From NCBI GenBank assembly GCA_964461835.1, contig CAYWVO010000004.1:1-64000 (forward strand): a DNA stretch of 64,000 nt, given 5' to 3'. This DNA is from CAYWVO01 sp964461835. Its GTDB lineage: Bacteria; Zixibacteria; MSB-5A5; WJJR01; JAJRUJ01. This document shows positions 51,070-60,788 of this stretch, piece by piece (within the stretch, counting starts at the first letter, position 1; each line of letters starts with the position of its first letter). The notes below the pieces were generated by a model that saw only the letters and a list, made by a program, of their open reading frames with translations, searched no databases and was not told the DNA's origin. The translations under genes and the position numbers were made by a program.

Positions 51070-54000
51070 ATGTTGACGGCATTGCCCAAAGATTTCTCCT
51101 TTCCGGACGCTGAAAAGGACGTTCTTTCTTTTTGGGATCAGCACGATATTTTCCGGAAATCGATTGCCATCCGTGAGGGCTGTGAGCCATTTGTCTTCTA
51201 TGAAGGTCCGCCGACCGCCAATGGACGGCCGGGGATTCACCATGTCATCTCCCGCACCATCAAGGACACCATCTGCCGCTACAAGACCATGCGGGGCATG
51301 AAAGTCGACCGCAAGGCCGGCTGGGATACCCACGGCCTGCCGGTTGAAATCGAGGTTGAGCGGAAGCTGGGACTGGATAACAAGGCCAAAGTCCTGGAAT
51401 ACGGTGTTGAAGAATTCAATAAGCAGTGCAAAGAATCGGTATTTACCTATCTCGAGGAGTGGAACAGCCTCACCACCCGCATTGGGTTCTGGCTCGATTT
51501 GGAGAATCCGTATGTCACCCTTGATGTAAACTACATGGAGACGGTGTGGTGGATTCTCGCGCAATTCTTTAATCGAGGACTGCTGTACGAAGGGCATAAA
51601 ATTGTCCCGTTCTGTCCCCGGTGTGAAACTGGGCTTTCCTCACACGAGGTTGCCCAGGGGTACGAAGAAGTTGAAGACCCATCGGTGTATGTAACAATGC
51701 CGCTGGAGGAAGACCCCGACGTATCGATTTTGGTCTGGACTACCACTCCTTGGACTCTGATCTCCAACACTGCGCTCGCGGTCGCCCCAGACAGGGACTA
51801 TATCAAAGTCGACGTCCAGGGCCGAAAGCTGATCATCGCCGAGCCCTTGGCGCAGACCGTACTCGGCGGCGAATTCGAAATCCTCGAACGGTTCAAGGGA
51901 CAGGAATTGGTCGGCAAACGCTACAAGCCTCTTTTCGATTTCTTTGCCGACCAGGCAGCGGACGCCTACTATGTAATTGCGGCTGAGTTTGTCTCTATGG
52001 AAGAGGGGACGGGGGTTGTTCATATGGCTCCGGCCTTCGGCGCCGATGACTATGCTGCGGGCAAGGAGCATGGTCTGCCGGTGTTCCAGCCGGTCCGTAA
52101 GGACGGAACCTTCGACGAGACCATCACCCCGTATGCCGGGCAGTTTATCAAAGATGCCGATCCCCACATCATTGATGATCTCAAGCAGGCGCAGCGGCTG
52201 TTCAAAGTCGGCACGTACAGGCATAATTATCCATTCTGCTGGCGCTGTGATTCACCGCTGATTTATTTCGCCCGTAAGTCCTGGTATATCCGTACGTCGG
52301 ATTTCCGGGACAAGTTATTGGAAGCGAATCGCAAAATATCCTGGTATCCACCGGAAATTGGCTCGGGACGTTTCGGCGAGTGGCTGGAAAACAACGTCGA
52401 TTGGGCACTCTCCCGCGAACGGTTCTGGGGTACCCCGCTGAATATCTGGATCTGCGAACAATGCGAGAAAAAATTCGCAGTAGACAGCATTAGAACTCTC
52501 AGGCAACGCGGGGACAATCTCCCGGAACCGATCGACCTGCACAAGCCCTACATGGATCAGGTCACGCTAACCTGTGACTGTGGCGGAACGATGAAGCGGG
52601 TCCCGGAAGTTATCGATGTCTGGTTCGATTCCGGGGCCATGCCATTCGCGCAGTGGCATTATCCCTTCGAGCACAAGGACGATTTCGATAACCTGTTCCC
52701 GGCGGAATTTATTTCGGAGGCGGTGGACCAGACGCGCGGGTGGTTTTATTCACTGCTGGCGATTTCGACCTTATTGACCGGTGAGCCGTCCTATCTCAAC
52801 TGTTTGGTCATGGAATTTATCGTGGATGCGGATGGCACCAAGATGAGCAAGTCACGGGGCAACGTTGCCGATCCGTGGGAGGCGATCACTGCGCACGGAG
52901 CCGATGCACTGCGCTGGTACATGCTCTCAGTCTCACAGCCCTGGCTGCCGACGCGGTACAACATCGATGCCATCGGCGAGGTCAAAAACCGCTTCTTCGA
53001 TACCTGGAAAAACACCTATGCATTTTTTGCGCTGTATGCCTCGATTGATGAGTTGACGATTGCGCAGATCCTTGATCGAGAACCGCGGACCGTGACCAGT
53101 GACCGCTGGTTGATGTCGCGGACACAGACGGTTGTCCATGAAGTAATAGATGCGTTCGAACAGTATGATCTCACTCGGGCGACCCGGGCCGTGGCCGACT
53201 TTATGGTCGACGATATGTCGAACTGGTATGTTCGCCTTAACCGTCGACGGTTTTGGGCCAAGGGCCTGGAGGACGATAAGCTTGATGCGTACGCTACCTT
53301 GTATCAGGCGTTACTGGCGGTTTGCTCGCTCGCAGCGCCGGTGGCGCCGTTCTTCTCCGACCGGATTTATCGTGAATTGGCCGATCCTGACGCCGGGATG
53401 GCAGAGAGCGTACATCTCACCGATTTTCCGCGGGCGAAGACGGACCTGATCGACACGCCGCTGGAATTTGCCGTTGCGGCTGTGCAGAAAATCGTCTCGT
53501 TAGGGCGCGCCACGCGGATGAAGACCAATATTAAAGTCCGGCAGCCGGTCACGGACTTGGTCGTAATATTACCGCCTGATGTATCCCCTGAATCACTGCG
53601 TGGTGTGGAGAATGATATTCGCTCTGAGTTAAACGTGCGTGCGGTTGACCTCCGGACCTCGGGGGAGGGATTTTTGCGCTATTCGGTTAAACCGAATTTC
53701 GCCAAAATCGGCAAACGGGTCGGCGGGCAGATGAAGGCGCTGACCAAGACGCTGGCCTCCCTAGCGTCAGAACAGGCACAGGCCTACCGTGACAACAACC
53801 GATTGGAATTAGAGGTCGAGGGGATCCCGTACCTGTTCGAAGATGATGATCTGCTGGTTAGCATGGAAGGGCCGGATGATTACCATGTGGAAACCGATGG
53901 GCGATTTACGGTAGCCTTGAACACCACGTTGACTGATGAGCTGATTACCGAGGGATATTATCGCGAGTTGATCAACAAAATCCAGAACCTGCGCAAGAGC

Positions 54001-54201
54001 AGCGGCTTGGAGGTTACCGATCGGATCAGACTCTCCATCGAAACCACCGAACCGGTGTGGCAGGCGATCCGCCAGTACCGAGATCGGATCATCGAAGAGA
54101 CCTTGTGTGAAGAGATTGGCAAAAACGGTTCCCTGGAACATTCGACCTCAATGAAACTTAATGGAGAGCCTACCGTTATTAGCCTGGAAGTCGTAACATA
54201 G
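51070..54201 (+). CDS. ileS: Isoleucine--tRNA ligase
   Basis: The 1043-aa class I synthetase has the HIGH-type motif as PTANGRPGIHHV (about 48-59) and KMSKS at 591-595. Long insertions for the editing domain (DVSILVWTTTPWTLISNTALAV, VVHMAPAFGADDY) remove valine. The start KDFSFPDAEKDVLSFWDQHDIF and the lack of a C-terminal zinc ribbon put it with the type 2, eukaryote-like IleRS, which is often less sensitive to pseudomonic acid; that last point is family knowledge, not seen here. It is followed at 20 bp by the DksA-type gene. Confidence 0.96.
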   Translation: MLTALPKDFSFPDAEKDVLSFWDQHDIFRKSIAIREGCEPFVFYEGPPTANGRPGIHHVISRTIKDTICRYKTMRGMKVDRKAGWDTHGLPVEIEVERKLGLDNKAKVLEYGVEEFNKQCKESVFTYLEEWNSLTTRIGFWLDLENPYVTLDVNYMETVWWILAQFFNRGLLYEGHKIVPFCPRCETGLSSHEVAQGYEEVEDPSVYVTMPLEEDPDVSILVWTTTPWTLISNTALAVAPDRDYIKVDVQGRKLIIAEPLAQTVLGGEFEILERFKGQELVGKRYKPLFDFFADQAADAYYVIAAEFVSMEEGTGVVHMAPAFGADDYAAGKEHGLPVFQPVRKDGTFDETITPYAGQFIKDADPHIIDDLKQAQRLFKVGTYRHNYPFCWRCDSPLIYFARKSWYIRTSDFRDKLLEANRKISWYPPEIGSGRFGEWLENNVDWALSRERFWGTPLNIWICEQCEKKFAVDSIRTLRQRGDNLPEPIDLHKPYMDQVTLTCDCGGTMKRVPEVIDVWFDSGAMPFAQWHYPFEHKDDFDNLFPAEFISEAVDQTRGWFYSLLAISTLLTGEPSYLNCLVMEFIVDADGTKMSKSRGNVADPWEAITAHGADALRWYMLSVSQPWLPTRYNIDAIGEVKNRFFDTWKNTYAFFALYASIDELTIAQILDREPRTVTSDRWLMSRTQTVVHEVIDAFEQYDLTRATRAVADFMVDDMSNWYVRLNRRRFWAKGLEDDKLDAYATLYQALLAVCSLAAPVAPFFSDRIYRELADPDAGMAESVHLTDFPRAKTDLIDTPLEFAVAAVQKIVSLGRATRMKTNIKVRQPVTDLVVILPPDVSPESLRGVENDIRSELNVRAVDLRTSGEGFLRYSVKPNFAKIGKRVGGQMKALTKTLASLASEQAQAYRDNNRLELEVEGIPYLFEDDDLLVSMEGPDDYHVETDGRFTVALNTTLTDELITEGYYRELINKIQNLRKSSGLEVTDRIRLSIETTEPVWQAIRQYRDRIIEETLCEEIGKNGSLEHSTSMKLNGEPTVISLEVVT

Positions 54202-54221
54202 GAGGAAGGAGCGAAGCCCGG

Positions 54222-54605
54222 TTGCGTAAACGTGAACTGGAAAGATTCAGGAAACTCCTGCTGCAGAAGCGGGAAAAAGTACTCGAAGAACTTGGCTTTT
54301 CTAAGGGTACCCGGAATTCGACAATGAAAGACGCCTCCGGGGATCTCTCATTATATTCCTACCACATGGCAGACCTGGGTACCGATGCCATGGAGCGCGA
54401 AAAGACATTTTATCTGGCTTCAAAGAGCGGGCGCTATTTATACCATATTGATGAGGCGCTGCGCCGCATTGACGATGGGACCTATGGCAAGTGCCATGAG
54501 TGTGGAGAGAATATTCATCCCGAACGGCTCAAAGAAGTCCCACACGCCCGCCTCTGCATTTCGTGCAAGGAGAAAGAGGAACAGGAGAAAGCCCCGAAAC
54601 GATGA
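54222..54605 (+). CDS. TraR/DksA-family zinc-finger protein
   Basis: The 127-aa protein has an N-terminal coiled coil (about 1-75) and a C4 zinc finger with C91, C94, C112 and C115 in KCHECGENIHPERLKEVPHARLCISC. It starts with TTG, 11 nt after GGAGGAAGGA. DksA-type proteins bind RNA polymerase through the secondary channel with ppGpp, but short members like this often lack the full tip motif. It overlaps the lspA start by 4 bp. In several phyla this gene travels with ileS and lspA. Confidence 0.9.
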   Translation: MRKRELERFRKLLLQKREKVLEELGFSKGTRNSTMKDASGDLSLYSYHMADLGTDAMEREKTFYLASKSGRYLYHIDEALRRIDDGTYGKCHECGENIHPERLKEVPHARLCISCKEKEEQEKAPKR

Positions 54606-55213
54606 CCGGCCGGAACCGCTCTCGGCTGATCCTGGCGAGTGTCGTTGTCGCTATCGTGGTCGCTGACCAGGCTTCGAAGTACCTCATCCGGCAGACGTTT
54701 GAACTGGGTCAGTCAGTTCAGGTGCTGGGGAGTTTTTTCCGTCTAACCTATATTCACAACGCCGCCGGCGCTTTCGGTATCGTCTTCGGCCATCAGGCAA
54801 TCTATTATATTGCCTCCTCCGCAATTGCCCTGTATCTAATCGTTCACTTATACCGCTCACCGCATCTGCGGCAATGGTCGATCTGGGGCTTGGCGTTCGT
54901 CCTGGGTGGGGCAGTCGGAAACTTGATTGACCGTTTACGCCTTGGCGAAGTTGTCGATTTCCTTGATTTCGAGTTTTTCAATATTACCCTGCCGACCTTC
55001 AACTTCTGGTTTATCCATTTCCGCGGGTATGATATGACCCGCTGGCCGATATTTAATCTTGCGGATTCCGCGGTCACCGTGGGAATTGTCGTGATCATCC
55101 TCTCCATGTGGCTGGACTCGCCACCCCAAGACACCGCCGAATCTCACGGTACGGCCGAAACGACCGGCCGCAAGAAATCACCGGAATCGACACCGGATTC
55201 CGCTGCCCAGTAA
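54602..55213 (+). CDS. lspA: Lipoprotein signal peptidase (signal peptidase II)
   Basis: ATG 54602 gives 203 aa with four membrane helices. The catalytic Asp pair is D110 in GNLIDRL and D155 in FNLADSAVTVG; NAAGAFG is the conserved periplasmic loop. It removes the signal peptide of lipoproteins after diacylglyceryl transfer, which matches the lipoproteins at 5039 and 55765. The tail after residue 172 is a 30-residue hydrophilic extension. It overlaps the upstream stop by 4 bp (ATGA). Confidence 0.95.
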   Translation: MTGRNRSRLILASVVVAIVVADQASKYLIRQTFELGQSVQVLGSFFRLTYIHNAAGAFGIVFGHQAIYYIASSAIALYLIVHLYRSPHLRQWSIWGLAFVLGGAVGNLIDRLRLGEVVDFLDFEFFNITLPTFNFWFIHFRGYDMTRWPIFNLADSAVTVGIVVIILSMWLDSPPQDTAESHGTAETTGRKKSPESTPDSAAQ

Positions 55214-55222
55214 TTCCTGCTG

Positions 55223-55585
55223 CTATTGATTTTGTTCCGGCTTCCAGAGCCCGATGGGATTCCCCTCCGGATCAGTGAACATCGCCACGCTGCCGTGGGG
55301 CGGAATCGGCGTTGGTGGCTGAATGGTCTTCCCGCCAAGTTGTTCGGCCTTATCTAAATACTCTTGTAGGTCATCAACATGGACATACACGCTGACGTGC
55401 GGTTTCATACCTTTTGGGGTAGGGCCGACTCCGCCGCCGATACTGCCCTCACCGGCGGATGGTACCAGACCGTAGCCGGTATCGCCCATGACCTCAATAC
55501 TCCAATCAAACAGCTTCTTGTAAAACGCCTGTCCTTTCGCGCTGTCCGCACAGGCAATCTCGAAGTGTACCACACCATGCGCCAT
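55223..55585 (-). CDS. VOC-family protein (glyoxalase/bleomycin-resistance fold)
   Basis: The 120-aa single-domain protein starts VHFEIACADSAKGQAFYKKLFDW, the typical VOC beta-alpha-beta start, and ends VAMFTDPEGNPIGLW with the metal-ligand Glu region replaced in part. Members range from glyoxalase I to resistance proteins and need a divalent metal; the substrate cannot be named. It converges with lspA. Confidence 0.85.
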   Translation of the reverse strand: MAHGVVHFEIACADSAKGQAFYKKLFDWSIEVMGDTGYGLVPSAGEGSIGGGVGPTPKGMKPHVSVYVHVDDLQEYLDKAEQLGGKTIQPPTPIPPHGSVAMFTDPEGNPIGLWKPEQNQ

Positions 55586-55707
55586 AATTGGATGCTCCTG
55601 GTTGAAAGTACCACCGTTTTCCGGTCAATGCCGGATCATTAATGTCTTATGAGTTACCTGGCAATGACACAGGGCGTTGGGATGAAAAAATAAGAAGTGA
55701 TACCAAT

Positions 55708-55739
55708 AAAAAAAACCGGCGGACCGAAACCCGCCGGTT
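55708..55739 (-). terminator. Rho-independent terminator of the S9 peptidase gene
   Basis: On the minus strand AACCGGCGG (55731-55739) pairs with CCGCCGGTT (55714-55722) around an 8-base loop, and the T-run follows. Confidence 0.9.
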
Positions 55740-55764
55740 GTAGTCTGCTACATAGTTTGCCGCG

Positions 55765-57687
55765 TTATCGTTCAACGCGACCGCCGAGGTATTTGGCGAT
55801 AAATTCCTCTGCTTTTGCGTAGAAGTCCATGCGGTTTTCCGGGCGGGCGAACCCATGGCCCTCGTCTGGATACACCATATATTCCACGTCTTTGCCACGT
55901 TCACGCAGCGCCTCCGCAATCTGCTCGGATTCGGCCTGCTTGACGCGGGGGTCGTTGGCCCCTTGCCCGATCAAGAGCGGTATGCGCATGCTGTCGGCGT
56001 AGGTCAGCGGCGAGCGTTCGACCAACATCATGGAGTCGGCGACCGGGTCACCCATCCGCACCGAAAAAACCTGTAACATCGGCGCCCAATATGGGGGGAT
56101 GGATTGGATGAGCGTGTGCAGATTGGACGGACCCACAATATCCACGCCGCAGGTGAAGAGGTCCGGCGTAAATGCCGCGGCGGCGAGTACGGCATAGCCG
56201 CCGTACGAACCACCGTAAATGCACAGTCGCTCGGGATCGGCGATGCCTTCCTCGATCGCCCAATGAACGGCATCGGTGAGGTCGTGTTGCATGTCTCGGC
56301 CCCATTCTTTGTCGGCGGCGTGCAGGAACGCTTTGCCAAAGCCGGTTGAACCACGGAAATTCACCTGCAACACGGCGTAGCCGCGATTGGCCATCCACTG
56401 GACTTCCGGATGGTAGCCCCAGGTATCCCGCGCCCATGGCCCGCCGTGCACCAAGAGGATCAACGGCAGGTTGGTCTTTTCGGTTCCCACCGGCAGGGTC
56501 AAATATGACGGGAGAATCAGCCCGTCACGTGCCTTAATTTCAACGTACCGCATCGGTGCCAGGGTATATTCTTTGAGTTTTGGCCGGCTGGTGAAGACGT
56601 ATTCGCTTTGTTTGCTTTCGCGATCGTAAATGTAGTAATCCGAGGGACTGGTATCCGACGAAAACACGACCATCCACTTATCATCCGCCCGCGTCCGTGA
56701 AACAATGGAAAATTCACCCTCAGCGATACCCTCCAGGGCTTCGAAGTCCGGCAGAAGCGTCGAGTCGGTCACAGTCCACCGTTCGCGATCCTTGTTAAAA
56801 GAGACCGCTTCCAGGTGATAATCATTCGGATTGATCATCACCTCACCCAGGTCCACTTCATCATGGGAGATAATCAGCTTCTCTTCGCCGGTTTTAAGGT
56901 TGATCGTTTTCAACTGTGTAACATCGGCGCCCCGGGAGTCGCCGATGTACATCGCCTTACCATTCGGGGTAAAACCATAGGGCGTGCCCTCATCTTCCGG
57001 ACCCCAGGTCACCAGTTCGCGAAATTCATCCTCTTCGGAATCTCGTACCAGTAACTGGAATCCACCGTCCGGCATTGCGGCATAGGCGGCACGCAGCTTG
57101 AATTCATTGTCTGGAATCCAGCCAACGTAATTACCGGGATTCTCGGCAATCATGTCGAGCTCGCCGCTAGTCAGGTTCAAATGATAAACGTCGAAGAGTT
57201 GCGGATTCCGCTTATTCATGGAAATCAGCATCTCGTTGGGGAAATTGGGATCGGTCGCGACCGGCCGGGCCACCGTATTCTCAAATGGCGTCAAATCGCG
57301 AACAGAGTCATCCTCCAGATTGACAGCATAAATATGCCAGTTCTCGTCCCCACCCTCGTCCTGCAGGTAGATGATGTGCTGATTGTCCTCGGCCCAGAAA
57401 TGGATGCGGATGCCGCGCAGGGTATCGTGGGTGACCACCCGGTCATCCTGCTGACCAATAGTGCGGACCCACACATTCAACACTCCGTCTTCCGGAGCAA
57501 GGTACGACAGCATGGTGCCGTCAGGGGAGATTCGCCCCTGGGCCTTTTCGGGATTGCCAAATAAATCCGTCCGTGGAATTAGTGGCGGCAGGTCTTGCTC
57601 CGTCGCCGGCGAACAACCACTGAACCAGGCTATTGCCAGCACACTGAACAGGAGCAGGATTACCGAACGTCTCACATGTGGAAGCAA
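55765..57687 (-). CDS. S9-family prolyl oligopeptidase-like lipoprotein
   Basis: I choose the TTG start (57687), 8 nt after AAGGAGG, which gives a 640-aa precursor with a short signal peptide and lipobox AIAWFSGC (C25). An upstream ATG adds 16 residues but lacks a ribosome-binding site. Residues about 50-380 form a beta-propeller and the C-terminal hydrolase domain has the nucleophile S494 in GGSYGGYA, Asp in IGQGANDPRV and His in DEGHGFARPEN. It is a periplasmic peptidase, probably of the acylaminoacyl-peptidase or dipeptidyl type. It has its own promoter and terminator. Confidence 0.9.
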   Translation of the reverse strand: MLPHVRRSVILLLFSVLAIAWFSGCSPATEQDLPPLIPRTDLFGNPEKAQGRISPDGTMLSYLAPEDGVLNVWVRTIGQQDDRVVTHDTLRGIRIHFWAEDNQHIIYLQDEGGDENWHIYAVNLEDDSVRDLTPFENTVARPVATDPNFPNEMLISMNKRNPQLFDVYHLNLTSGELDMIAENPGNYVGWIPDNEFKLRAAYAAMPDGGFQLLVRDSEEDEFRELVTWGPEDEGTPYGFTPNGKAMYIGDSRGADVTQLKTINLKTGEEKLIISHDEVDLGEVMINPNDYHLEAVSFNKDRERWTVTDSTLLPDFEALEGIAEGEFSIVSRTRADDKWMVVFSSDTSPSDYYIYDRESKQSEYVFTSRPKLKEYTLAPMRYVEIKARDGLILPSYLTLPVGTEKTNLPLILLVHGGPWARDTWGYHPEVQWMANRGYAVLQVNFRGSTGFGKAFLHAADKEWGRDMQHDLTDAVHWAIEEGIADPERLCIYGGSYGGYAVLAAAAFTPDLFTCGVDIVGPSNLHTLIQSIPPYWAPMLQVFSVRMGDPVADSMMLVERSPLTYADSMRIPLLIGQGANDPRVKQAESEQIAEALRERGKDVEYMVYPDEGHGFARPENRMDFYAKAEEFIAKYLGGRVER

Positions 57688-57824
57688 AATGCCATCCTCC
57701 TTCTTTCCCGGTCTTTCACACTCATGCCGGGTCATCTATTTTGTGTTTTATGATTATCGGAAATTGCAGATCTACTGGACTTGCGTTCCGCCCCCTGCCG
57801 AATACGGTTAGTGCCAAAGCGTTA

Positions 57825-57853
57825 AGTATCGACACCCCTACCATGGATGTCAA
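57825..57853 (-). promoter_or_regulatory. Consensus promoter of the S9 peptidase gene
   Basis: On the minus strand TTGACA (57848-57853), 17-bp spacer, GATACT (57825-57830). The start would be near 57818, leaving a leader of about 130 nt before the TTG. Confidence 0.7.
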
Positions 57854-57932
57854 GAGATTAGCGGCGTGGCGACAGTGTATACAATGATCTTAAGCGCTGC
57901 TTATCATGTTGGGTGACAGCGGCTTATTGAGT

Positions 57933-59060
57933 TTAGGTTAAGCTTATGGCAGGAAAATTTGCCATTTTGGACATTCGCCTTTTATCCTCGTGTGAATACA
58001 CGATTACACAAAGGGCATCCTGAGGAATTAGTTTGAGATCAAGGTCGCCGGGATATCGCCATTCACGCTCCGGACGCCAGTCGCCGCCCCGCTCGCCAAT
58101 ATGCTGGAAGAAAGGTTGATCCTCTTGCGATAATTGTTCGTAATCCTGGTTCGTGCCGTAGATGACCGGCCGACACCCCAATGTTTCTGCAATATCACGC
58201 CGGATCGCAACACCATATGGCTCAAAATTCCAACGGACCTTTCTCGGGCGCCAACGCATAAGATCTACTGCTTCTGACGGTCGCAACTCGGTAAATCCAA
58301 CAACCCGATACTTGCCGCGAATGTGCCGGGAACTGCCGCGCAGTTTTTGTTCCTGGAGAATCCGGGACAATGCCGCCGATGCCGACCGCGGATACTCATC
58401 GCGTGATTGGGCAACGGCCCGATAGAATTCCCCGGCACGTTCTCCCGGCCAGGGATCATGGGAGGCCCGTGTCCAATGGGTGAGAAAATCCCAGTCATGG
58501 TCCAACTCGCCCAAAGCGTGACGATCGAATGTATACGAGGGCCTGATGGCAACGGATTTCCCATACGGAATTTGGTAGTCCGGGATGACCTGATTTGGTT
58601 CTCTTTGCGCCAAAAGCTCCGCGAGAGTCCCCTTGGGCCGCACACTGATTGGGTAGAGGATATCCGCCTGTCGCACGATGGCCTGATCGCGCTCCGACCA
58701 CAGGGGTTTCCGGGAACGCTCATTTTCTCGCTCCCCGATAAAGGCGAACTCGGTGAGTGCAGCATCGAGCTGGAACTGACCCACGACGTAGTTGATAAGG
58801 TGCTGTTTCTCGAGCTGTGGATCACAGCTGAACCCCGGGATATTCTGCCAGTACGGCGCCGGGATGACCAACTTTAGTTGACCGCCGCGGTGACCGGTTG
58901 CCCAGGTTACTAGATTCCAGGTATGCATCCCCGTGCTGCTGACAATCGTGTATCCATCCGATACCGCGCCTTCAACCGCCCGCAGGGTTGCCTGCACCCA
59001 GCCATCATTACCTACAGGCGTTTTGGATTGCCGGGAATTGAGAATGGCGACGTACGGCAT
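57933..59060 (-). CDS. SLOG-like N-terminal domain fused to an uncharacterised EREWR domain
   Basis: The 375-aa protein is not a family I can name. Residues 1-155 follow the DprA/SLOG Rossmann pattern: YVAILNSRQ, DGYTIVSSTGMHTWNLVTWATG, and SERDQAIVRQADILYPISVRPKGTL in place of the RDxxIxxxSDxxxxxxxxxxSGTL motif that binds nucleotides or DNA. Residues 185-355 carry LTHWTRASHDPWPGE, RVVGFTELRPSEAVDLM, WNFEPYGVAIRRD and DWRPEREWRYPGDLDL, a recurrent unit in orphan proteins of many bacteria. SLOG domains in defence proteins sense nucleotide signals; a sensor-effector role here is inference. The gene stands alone. Confidence 0.7.
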   Translation of the reverse strand: MPYVAILNSRQSKTPVGNDGWVQATLRAVEGAVSDGYTIVSSTGMHTWNLVTWATGHRGGQLKLVIPAPYWQNIPGFSCDPQLEKQHLINYVVGQFQLDAALTEFAFIGERENERSRKPLWSERDQAIVRQADILYPISVRPKGTLAELLAQREPNQVIPDYQIPYGKSVAIRPSYTFDRHALGELDHDWDFLTHWTRASHDPWPGERAGEFYRAVAQSRDEYPRSASAALSRILQEQKLRGSSRHIRGKYRVVGFTELRPSEAVDLMRWRPRKVRWNFEPYGVAIRRDIAETLGCRPVIYGTNQDYEQLSQEDQPFFQHIGERGGDWRPEREWRYPGDLDLKLIPQDALCVIVYSHEDKRRMSKMANFPAISLT

Positions 59061-59124
59061 ACCTCACCACCGAAAATCCTTGTCCCAGGAATGAGCAAAT
59101 TTGAATATCCCCCGGGGTGCGCGA

Positions 59125-60756
59125 TTAATCAGTCTGCATAAATGGGTAGCGATAGTCCCTCGGGGGTACGAACGTCTCTTTGATAGCCCGCTGCGAAACC
59201 CAGCGCAGCAGATTGAACATACTGCCGGCTTTGTCGTTGGTGCCGGAGGCCCGGCCACCGCCAAACGGTTGTTGCCCCACGACCGCAGCGGTGGGTTTAT
59301 CGTTGATGTAGAAGTTGCCGGCGGCATGGCGTAAGCGATCGGCGATTGTGACCACAGCCTGTCGGTCCTTACCGAAGACGGCGCCGGTCAAGGCGTAGGG
59401 GGATGCAGTATCTACTTGTTCCAGCGTCTGATCCAGGTCATTATCCTTGTAGACGTACACGGTGAGCACCGGACCGAAGATTTCCTCGCACAGCAGCTTA
59501 AACTGTGGATTGGTGGTCTGGATAATCGTCGGCTCAATGAAATAGCCGGTGCTGTCATCGCAGCCGCCGCCGGTGAGAAATTCCGCTTCTGAGGAATTCC
59601 TGGCGTAGTCGATATACTCCTTGATACTATTAAAGGCGGCTTTGTCGATAACGGCGTTCATGAAGTTCGTGAAATCACGCGGGTCACCGGCTTTTATCGT
59701 GGCCGCCTCGTCCAGCAGTTGCTCTTTGAACGCCGGCCAGATCGATTCCGGTACGAACATCCGGGAGGCCGCCGAGCATTTCTGGCCTTGATATTCGAAC
59801 GCACCCCGAATGGTTGCCGCCACGAGTTCCTCAACATTGGCGGTGGCGTGGGCGAAAATAAAATCCTTGCCGCCGGTTTCGCCGACGATGCGTGGATAGG
59901 CCTGGTATGCTTTAATGTTAGCCCCAATTGTCTTCCACATGTTTTGGAACGTGGAAGTCGAACCAGTGAAATGAACCCCGGCCAAATACGGGGAGGCTAA
60001 CGCTGGATTGCCAATCTGTCCGCCCGGACCCGGTACCATATTGATGACTCCGGGAGGCAGACCCGCCGCCTCCAGGATTTTCATGATGTAGTAGGCCGAA
60101 TAGACCGCCGACGAGGCCGGTTTCCACACCACCGTACACCCCATCATTGCCGGAGCAGTCGGCAAATTACCGGCGATGGAGGTGAAGTTAAACGGCGTTA
60201 CCGCAAAAATAAAACCTTCGAGTGGCCGATGCTCCACATAATTCCAGAAACCCGGCGTGGACAACGGCTGCTGTTCGTACAACGTCTGCGCGTAGTACGG
60301 ATTATACCGATAAAAATCAATCAGTTCGCACGCCGAATCGATCTCCGCCTGAAAGACGGTCTTACTCTGTCCGAGCATGGTGGCCGCATTCAGGATATCC
60401 CGGTGGGGCCCGGCCAGTAACTCAGCGGCTTTGAGAAAAATCGAAAGCCGGGCATCCCACGGCATCTCCGACCACGACGGATACGCCCCGCGTGCCGCTT
60501 CGATCGCCATTTCGACCTCCGCTTGCCCGCCCTTGTGATAGGTACCCAGCAAGTGCTGATGATCGTGCGGCATCCGGCAATCCCCCAGATCACCCGTGGT
60601 TACCTCATTACCGCCGATAAGCAGGGGGATTTCAATTTGCTCCGCAGCCATCGCGTCCAATTGCTTCTGTAACGAAATGCGTTCCGGGGAACCGGGAGAG
60701 TAGCTCAAAACCGGTTCATTCCTGGGAATGGGGACTTTGAAGATACCATTATGCAT
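59125..60756 (-). CDS. pruA: 1-Pyrroline-5-carboxylate (L-glutamate gamma-semialdehyde) dehydrogenase
   Basis: The 543-aa aldehyde dehydrogenase oxidises glutamate semialdehyde to glutamate with NAD, the last step of proline and ornithine breakdown. C327 in YQGQKCSAASRMFVP is the nucleophile and the Glu of IVGETGGKDFIFAH the general base. The start with NEPVLSYSPGSPERISLQKQL is the P5CDH pattern. The proline dehydrogenase is not in the window. A 10-residue upstream ORF overlaps its start. Confidence 0.94.
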   Translation of the reverse strand: MHNGIFKVPIPRNEPVLSYSPGSPERISLQKQLDAMAAEQIEIPLLIGGNEVTTGDLGDCRMPHDHQHLLGTYHKGGQAEVEMAIEAARGAYPSWSEMPWDARLSIFLKAAELLAGPHRDILNAATMLGQSKTVFQAEIDSACELIDFYRYNPYYAQTLYEQQPLSTPGFWNYVEHRPLEGFIFAVTPFNFTSIAGNLPTAPAMMGCTVVWKPASSAVYSAYYIMKILEAAGLPPGVINMVPGPGGQIGNPALASPYLAGVHFTGSTSTFQNMWKTIGANIKAYQAYPRIVGETGGKDFIFAHATANVEELVAATIRGAFEYQGQKCSAASRMFVPESIWPAFKEQLLDEAATIKAGDPRDFTNFMNAVIDKAAFNSIKEYIDYARNSSEAEFLTGGGCDDSTGYFIEPTIIQTTNPQFKLLCEEIFGPVLTVYVYKDNDLDQTLEQVDTASPYALTGAVFGKDRQAVVTIADRLRHAAGNFYINDKPTAAVVGQQPFGGGRASGTNDKAGSMFNLLRWVSQRAIKETFVPPRDYRYPFMQTD

Positions 60757-60788
60757 TACTCGCCAACCTCCATATCATCGTCAAACAT
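60756..60788 (-). CDS. Possible 10-aa leader ORF overlapping the pruA start
   Basis: ATG 60786-60788 follows GGGAGATTGACG and opens MFDDDMEVGE, stopping with TAA that overlaps the pruA ATG (TAATG). It may couple translation to pruA. Short size makes chance likely. Confidence 0.2.
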   Translation of the reverse strand: MFDDDMEVGE

